The notes beneath the pieces were generated by a model. That model worked only from the letters and a program-made list of their open reading frames with translations, did no database searches and was not told the origin of the DNA. Positions 6,413-7,258 of a stretch of 7,258 nucleotides of DNA are shown here, in pieces. The position numbers and the translations under genes were made by a program. The first letter of the stretch is position 1. Every line of letters begins with the position of its first letter. The DNA is from Acidimicrobiales bacterium (lineage in GTDB: Bacteria > Actinomycetota > Acidimicrobiia > Acidimicrobiales > RAAP-2): the NCBI GenBank assembly GCA_017882985.1, contig JADGOK010000034.1, forward strand, positions 1 to 7,258, in the 5' to 3' direction.

Positions 6413-6429
6413 AAGAACGGTTCGTTCTT
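6413..6429. repeat. 17-bp inverted repeat AAGAACG-GTT-CGTTCTT
   Basis: The 7-bp arms are perfect, with a 3-bp centre. It contains GAAC and GTTC half-sites, but they are separated by 5 bp, not the 4 bp of the Gram-positive/actinobacterial LexA box, so I do not call it an SOS box. It could be an operator or an RNA hairpin without a T-tail. Confidence 0.5.
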
Positions 6430-6606
6430 CCATCACCTGCGTCCAAAGTTGCCCTGAGCCTTATGCTTTGTTGACACTTCAGCAGTTAATTCTCAATAGC
6501 AATCCAACTTGGTGGAAAATCATTCCGTCTCACCTGGAAAAGAGACCTCTCTTGGCGGACCACCCCAATGTATGGTGCGCTTGAGTCGGTCATGACTCGT
6601 TGACAC

Positions 6607-6613
6607 AGGAGGG
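6607..6613 (+). promoter_or_regulatory. Strong ribosome binding site (AGGAGGG) deciding the SnoaL-like start
   Basis: AGGAGGG is the best Shine-Dalgarno match in the window. It is 3 nt from the ATG at 6617 and 9 nt from the in-frame ATG at 6623. The second spacing is closer to the usual 5-9 nt, so translation may start at 6623 (MPNDDG...). The strong site contrasts with the leaderless-type starts to the left. Confidence 0.6.
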
Positions 6614-6616
6614 CCT

Positions 6617-6970
6617 ATGGATATGCCGAACGATGACGGAGTGAATCGCAACCTTGAGGGCATGGATGATCTTGACTTCGTGGGATGGAACGGTGCCGAC
6701 TGGACTAGTGTCTTCGCTCACCATCACACCGACGATGTACTAGTGGACTGGCAAGGACAGCCCACCACGCATGGCATCGAGGAGCACATCGAGTCGATGA
6801 AGTCATACGTGGAAAAGTACGGCGGCGGTACTCCACCCCAAATCGCGTCACATCCGATTAAGTTCGGGTCGGGTGAGTGGACGTGCGTTATCGGAGAGTT
6901 TGCAAACGGTGCCCTTATGGTGACGGTGGCCAAATGGCGCGACGGCGCGATCTCAGAGGAATATATCTAG
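6617..6970 (+). CDS. Small SnoaL-like / NTF2-like domain protein
   Basis: This 117-residue protein has the alpha+beta cone pattern of SnoaL/NTF2-like proteins. An N-terminal helix ends in WNGADWTSVFAHHHTDDVLVDWQGQP (about 24-49), followed by THGIEEHIESMKSYVEKYG (51-69). The strands HPIKFGSGEWTCVIGEFANGALMVTVAKWRDG and a final EEYI close the sheet. Members act as cyclases, isomerases or binding proteins for small hydrophobic molecules; the substrate here is unknown. It ends abruptly at SEEYI, where many relatives continue with a Trp/Asp-containing tail, and its last hairpin is short. It may therefore be a compact variant or C-terminally truncated. Start choice between ATG 6617 and ATG 6623 is open, since an AGGAGGG lies just upstream. 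No operon partner: it follows a 320-bp gene-less region and converges with the Doc-like gene at the window edge. Confidence 0.72.
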   Translation: MDMPNDDGVNRNLEGMDDLDFVGWNGADWTSVFAHHHTDDVLVDWQGQPTTHGIEEHIESMKSYVEKYGGGTPPQIASHPIKFGSGEWTCVIGEFANGALMVTVAKWRDGAISEEYI

Positions 6971-7115
6971 GCATAGCGCGGTAACCGACGGCCTCAAATC
7001 ACCGATCGCGATATCGTTCGTGTCAAATTGTTCCCGATTCAAAGACGATGAATCAAAGTCATTTGTGACGCGTTAGGTACGCTCCGTTTCTGTGCAGTGG
7101 ACCCCAGCCCTTGCC
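6971..7115. other. Short convergent intergenic region, nothing firm
   Basis: These 145 bp separate the stops of the SnoaL-like gene and the Doc-like gene. They contain only weak symmetry: GATTC at 7037 and GAATC at 7051 around a 9-nt centre, with TCAAAG repeated directly, and the palindrome CGATATCG near 7010. No T-tailed hairpin is visible. Composition is AT-rich (24 of 60 G/C at 7021-7080). Confidence 0.4.
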
Positions 7116-7258
7116 TCAATCGCCAACACGAAGTCGTTCGGCAATCAAGGCAACGTCTAGTTCGGAACTTGCAATATCCCAAACCAGTTGAAACGCTTCG
7201 TCATCGGTGAGGCGCGGAGCGAAGCCGTTTAAATCGCAGAAAACGACAGTGCTGAGCC
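7116..7258 (-). CDS. C-terminal fragment resembling Doc/Fic family (death-on-curing) toxin, cut by window end
   Basis: On the - strand a frame is open from the window end to TGA at 7118-7116, giving 46 residues. They begin LSTVVFCDLNGF and end with TDDEAFQLVWDIASSELDVALIAERLR, then VGD. A hydrophobic helix ending in F-x-x-LNG, then DDEA-x-x-LV and a GELDV-IA-x-x-LR-like tail is the pattern I know from the C-terminus of Doc proteins, the toxins of Phd/Doc systems. Doc inactivates elongation factor Tu by phosphorylation, using a Fic motif HxFx(D/N)GNKR that would sit just beyond the window edge. The antitoxin gene (Phd or AbrB-like) would normally lie upstream, also outside. It converges with the SnoaL-like gene. 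The family call rests on a short fragment and memory of the family, so it is moderate. Confidence 0.68.
   Translation of the reverse strand, partial: LSTVVFCDLNGFAPRLTDDEAFQLVWDIASSELDVALIAERLRVGD

Larger units (their letters stand above)
6294..6616. other. Gene-less AT-richer intergenic region with palindromes
   Basis: I see no credible gene in these 323 bp on either strand. G+C is 147 of 300 at 6301-6600. The one longer open frame begins inside the tRNA anticodon arm (MACKGSGVRIPLPP), a familiar false translation of tRNA-Ala. The stretch does hold two strong palindromes (6354-6371 and 6413-6429), the octamer GTTGACAC twice (6470-6477 and 6599-6606), and a 5-bp inverted repeat (GAGTC at 6583, GACTC at 6594) just before the next gene's ribosome binding site. 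It may be the control region of that gene or a remnant of decayed sequence. Confidence 0.6.

Noticed and set aside
6413..6429. LexA/SOS box
   Set aside because: GAAC and GTTC are 5 bp apart and not 4 bp as in the known Gram-positive/actinobacterial box, and no SOS-type gene follows.
6471..6499. TTGACA promoter for the SnoaL-like gene
   Set aside because: TTGACA at 6471 is a perfect -35 hexamer, but the hexamer 17 bp downstream (CAATAG) is a poor -10. The other TTGACA (6600) overlaps the ribosome binding site region and cannot serve this gene.
6252..6584. 110-residue open frame starting MACKGSGVRIPLPP
   Set aside because: It starts in the anticodon arm of tRNA-Ala; this N-terminal string is a well-known false translation of that tRNA. 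The rest has no family features and lies in AT-richer intergenic DNA.
6486..6593. 35-codon - strand open frame in the gene-less region
   Set aside because: It has no recognisable sequence or ribosome binding site, and frames of this length are expected by chance at this base composition.
1..7258. CRISPR array, insertion sequence, rRNA or riboswitch
   Set aside because: No spaced direct repeats, transposase motifs with terminal repeats, rRNA segments or riboswitch-like leaders were recognised on either strand.

Overview
The window looks like chromosomal DNA of a GC-rich actinobacterium. The first 5.4 kb is strongly GC-biased (87 of 120 bases are G/C by hand count at 3001-3120). It uses GTG starts and TAnnnT -10 boxes a few bases from start codons, as expected of leaderless mRNAs, and carries a PAC2-family gene of the actinobacterial type. 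The leucyl-tRNA synthetase is a short form with HQGH as its HIGH motif, unlike what I recall of mycobacterial LeuRS. I infer a lineage near Acidimicrobiia, but only a database search could settle this.

Layout. Left part, + strand: the C-terminal two thirds of an APH/ACAD10-like phosphotransferase, a PAC2-family protein sharing one base with it (TAATG), then a short-chain dehydrogenase/reductase with its own likely leaderless promoter. Middle, - strand: leuS followed by a YgjP/DUF45-type zinc metallopeptidase, also sharing one base (TGATG). This pair converges on the dehydrogenase with 3 bp between stop codons. leuS diverges from an alpha/beta hydrolase across a 54-bp intergenic region holding back-to-back -10 boxes.

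Right part (from about 5.5 kb): the alpha/beta hydrolase, a complete tRNA-Ala(GGC), about 320 bp without a credible gene but with two near-perfect palindromes, a small SnoaL/NTF2-like protein, and, at the very edge on the - strand, the last 46 codons of a protein resembling the C-terminus of Doc/Fic (death-on-curing) toxins. Base composition falls here: 147 of 300 G/C at 6301-6600 and 24 of 60 at 7021-7080. This zone beyond the tRNA looks like accessory DNA next to a conserved housekeeping block.

Function: the left and middle parts are ordinary housekeeping or general metabolism genes, and I see no multi-gene novel system there. The most promising place is the right edge, where a toxin-antitoxin module and possibly an island begin. 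The window stops before the antitoxin or any integrase could be seen.
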